Shown: in pieces, positions 63,663-64,000 of the stretch
How the letters are laid out: each line of letters starts with the position of its first letter
Numbering within the stretch: the first letter of the stretch is position 1
Source of the DNA: CBDBEU01 sp965204565
GTDB lineage: Bacteria; Pseudomonadota; Alphaproteobacteria; Rhizobiales; TMED25
Direction of reading: 5' to 3'
Assembly: GCA_965204565.1 (NCBI GenBank)
Contig: CBDBEU010000005.1
Coordinates: 124,001 to 188,000, forward strand
DNA length: 64,000 bases
Translations under genes and position numbers: made by a program
The notes under the pieces: model-generated
The model's database searches: none
The model's input: the letters and a program-made list of their open reading frames with translations, nothing else
Told to the model about the DNA's origin: nothing

Positions 63663-64000
63663 CTAGTATACCCGCTCCTTGGGCTCGATGTAGCCGGTAT
63701 CGTTGGTCAGCGTGTAGGTGTGCACCGGCCGGTAATCGAGCTGCACCTTTCGCGTCTCGTCGTCGGCCCAGGCCAGCGTATGCTTCATCCAGTTTTCGTC
63801 GTCACGGTCGGTGAAATCCTCGCGCGCATGGCTGCCGCGGCTTTCCGTGCGCTCGACCGCGCCGTCCATGGTCACCACCGCCTGAATGATCATGTTGTCC
63901 CATTCGAGTGTCTCGACCAGATCGGTATTCCAGATCAGCGACCTATCCGTGACGCGGATATCATCGCGCCCCGACCATACATCTTGGATCATGGTGCGGC
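63663..64000 (-). CDS. sdhA: succinate dehydrogenase flavoprotein subunit, C-terminal part (partial)
   Basis: The last ~112 codons of SdhA; the rest lies beyond the right edge. The visible end reads DRSLIWNTDLVETLEWDNMI, then TESRGSHAREDFTDRDDENW with the substrate-side Arg/His (SHAREDF), MKHTLAWADD and VHTYTLTNDTGYIEPKERVY. This is the usual C-terminal domain of bacterial SdhA. It precedes sdhB, as in the standard sdhCDAB order. Confidence 0.96.
   Translation of the reverse strand, partial: RTMIQDVWSGRDDIRVTDRSLIWNTDLVETLEWDNMIIQAVVTMDGAVERTESRGSHAREDFTDRDDENWMKHTLAWADDETRKVQLDYRPVHTYTLTNDTGYIEPKERVY

Overview
The window looks like a chromosome segment from an alphaproteobacterium, most probably of the Rhizobiales/Hyphomicrobiales type. 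The support is a RibB fused to a cysteine-less RibA-like domain, a divergent ssb / acetyltransferase-uvrA region with a GTTC-N7-GTTC LexA site, a queA-tgt pair, family-typical GyrA, SdhB and IspG proteins, and high G+C with GTG/ATG starts. The genome appears to be decaying: housekeeping genes are intact, while most accessory genes carry stops, frameshifts, deletions or IS truncations. Host restriction or a population bottleneck would explain this, but that is inference.

Layout. 1-6.2 kb: ribB, ppx/gppA, rlmE, guaB and a broken rsmB. 6.2-8.3 kb: nested remnants of IS1380, IS5 and IS3 elements. 8.6-20.5 kb: an ordinary core block (tRNA-Lys, tgt, queA, a peptidyl-prolyl isomerase, coaD, gyrA, a secreted protein, a gutted acetyltransferase, ssb, a RimJ-like acetyltransferase and uvrA). 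20.5-25.6 kb: palindromic repeats, a degenerate IS21, truncated IS630 and IS1380 copies, and the 3' end of a c-type cytochrome gene. 25.6-29.6 kb: an intact TRAP transporter (dctPQM) followed by an agmatinase-family hydrolase, noticeably less G+C rich than the core genes. 29.8-35.8 kb: more IS wreckage (ISAs1-like, IS5, an IS3 with inverted repeats and a GTT target duplication, a second partial IS21) around the remains of a prophage head/tail module.

35.8-43.3 kb is a denitrification-type cluster for heme d1 (cofactor of cd1 nitrite reductase). It holds nnrU (cut by IS21), hemN (stop plus frameshifts), a CbiX-like chelatase (intact), nirN (in-frame stop), nirJ (intact), nirH (two frameshifts), nirG (intact), a nirD-nirL fusion (many lesions) and the 3' end of nirF. 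No nirS is present, so the pathway cannot work from this locus alone.

43.3-52.3 kb is a damaged surface-polysaccharide island. It holds an IS-truncated DegT aminotransferase, two tandemly duplicated polytopic membrane proteins with GT-C-like features, a frameshifted sulfotransferase, a truncated GT2 glycosyltransferase, an intact radical SAM protein, an IS427-type element, an IS1380 fragment and a truncated macro-domain gene. 52.5-64 kb returns to core functions (ispG, a CaiB-type CoA transferase, ispA, a PanE-like reductase, rpmF, a VOC protein, sdhB, sdhA) mixed with pseudogenes (mtgA, a PQQ-type sugar dehydrogenase, a PAS-GGDEF-EAL protein).

I found no convincing new defence or mobile system. 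The most informative observations are the partly eroded heme d1 operon, the tandem membrane-protein duplication that carried along the tail of its upstream gene, the LexA-type site, and IS21 copies that share the same disabling changes.
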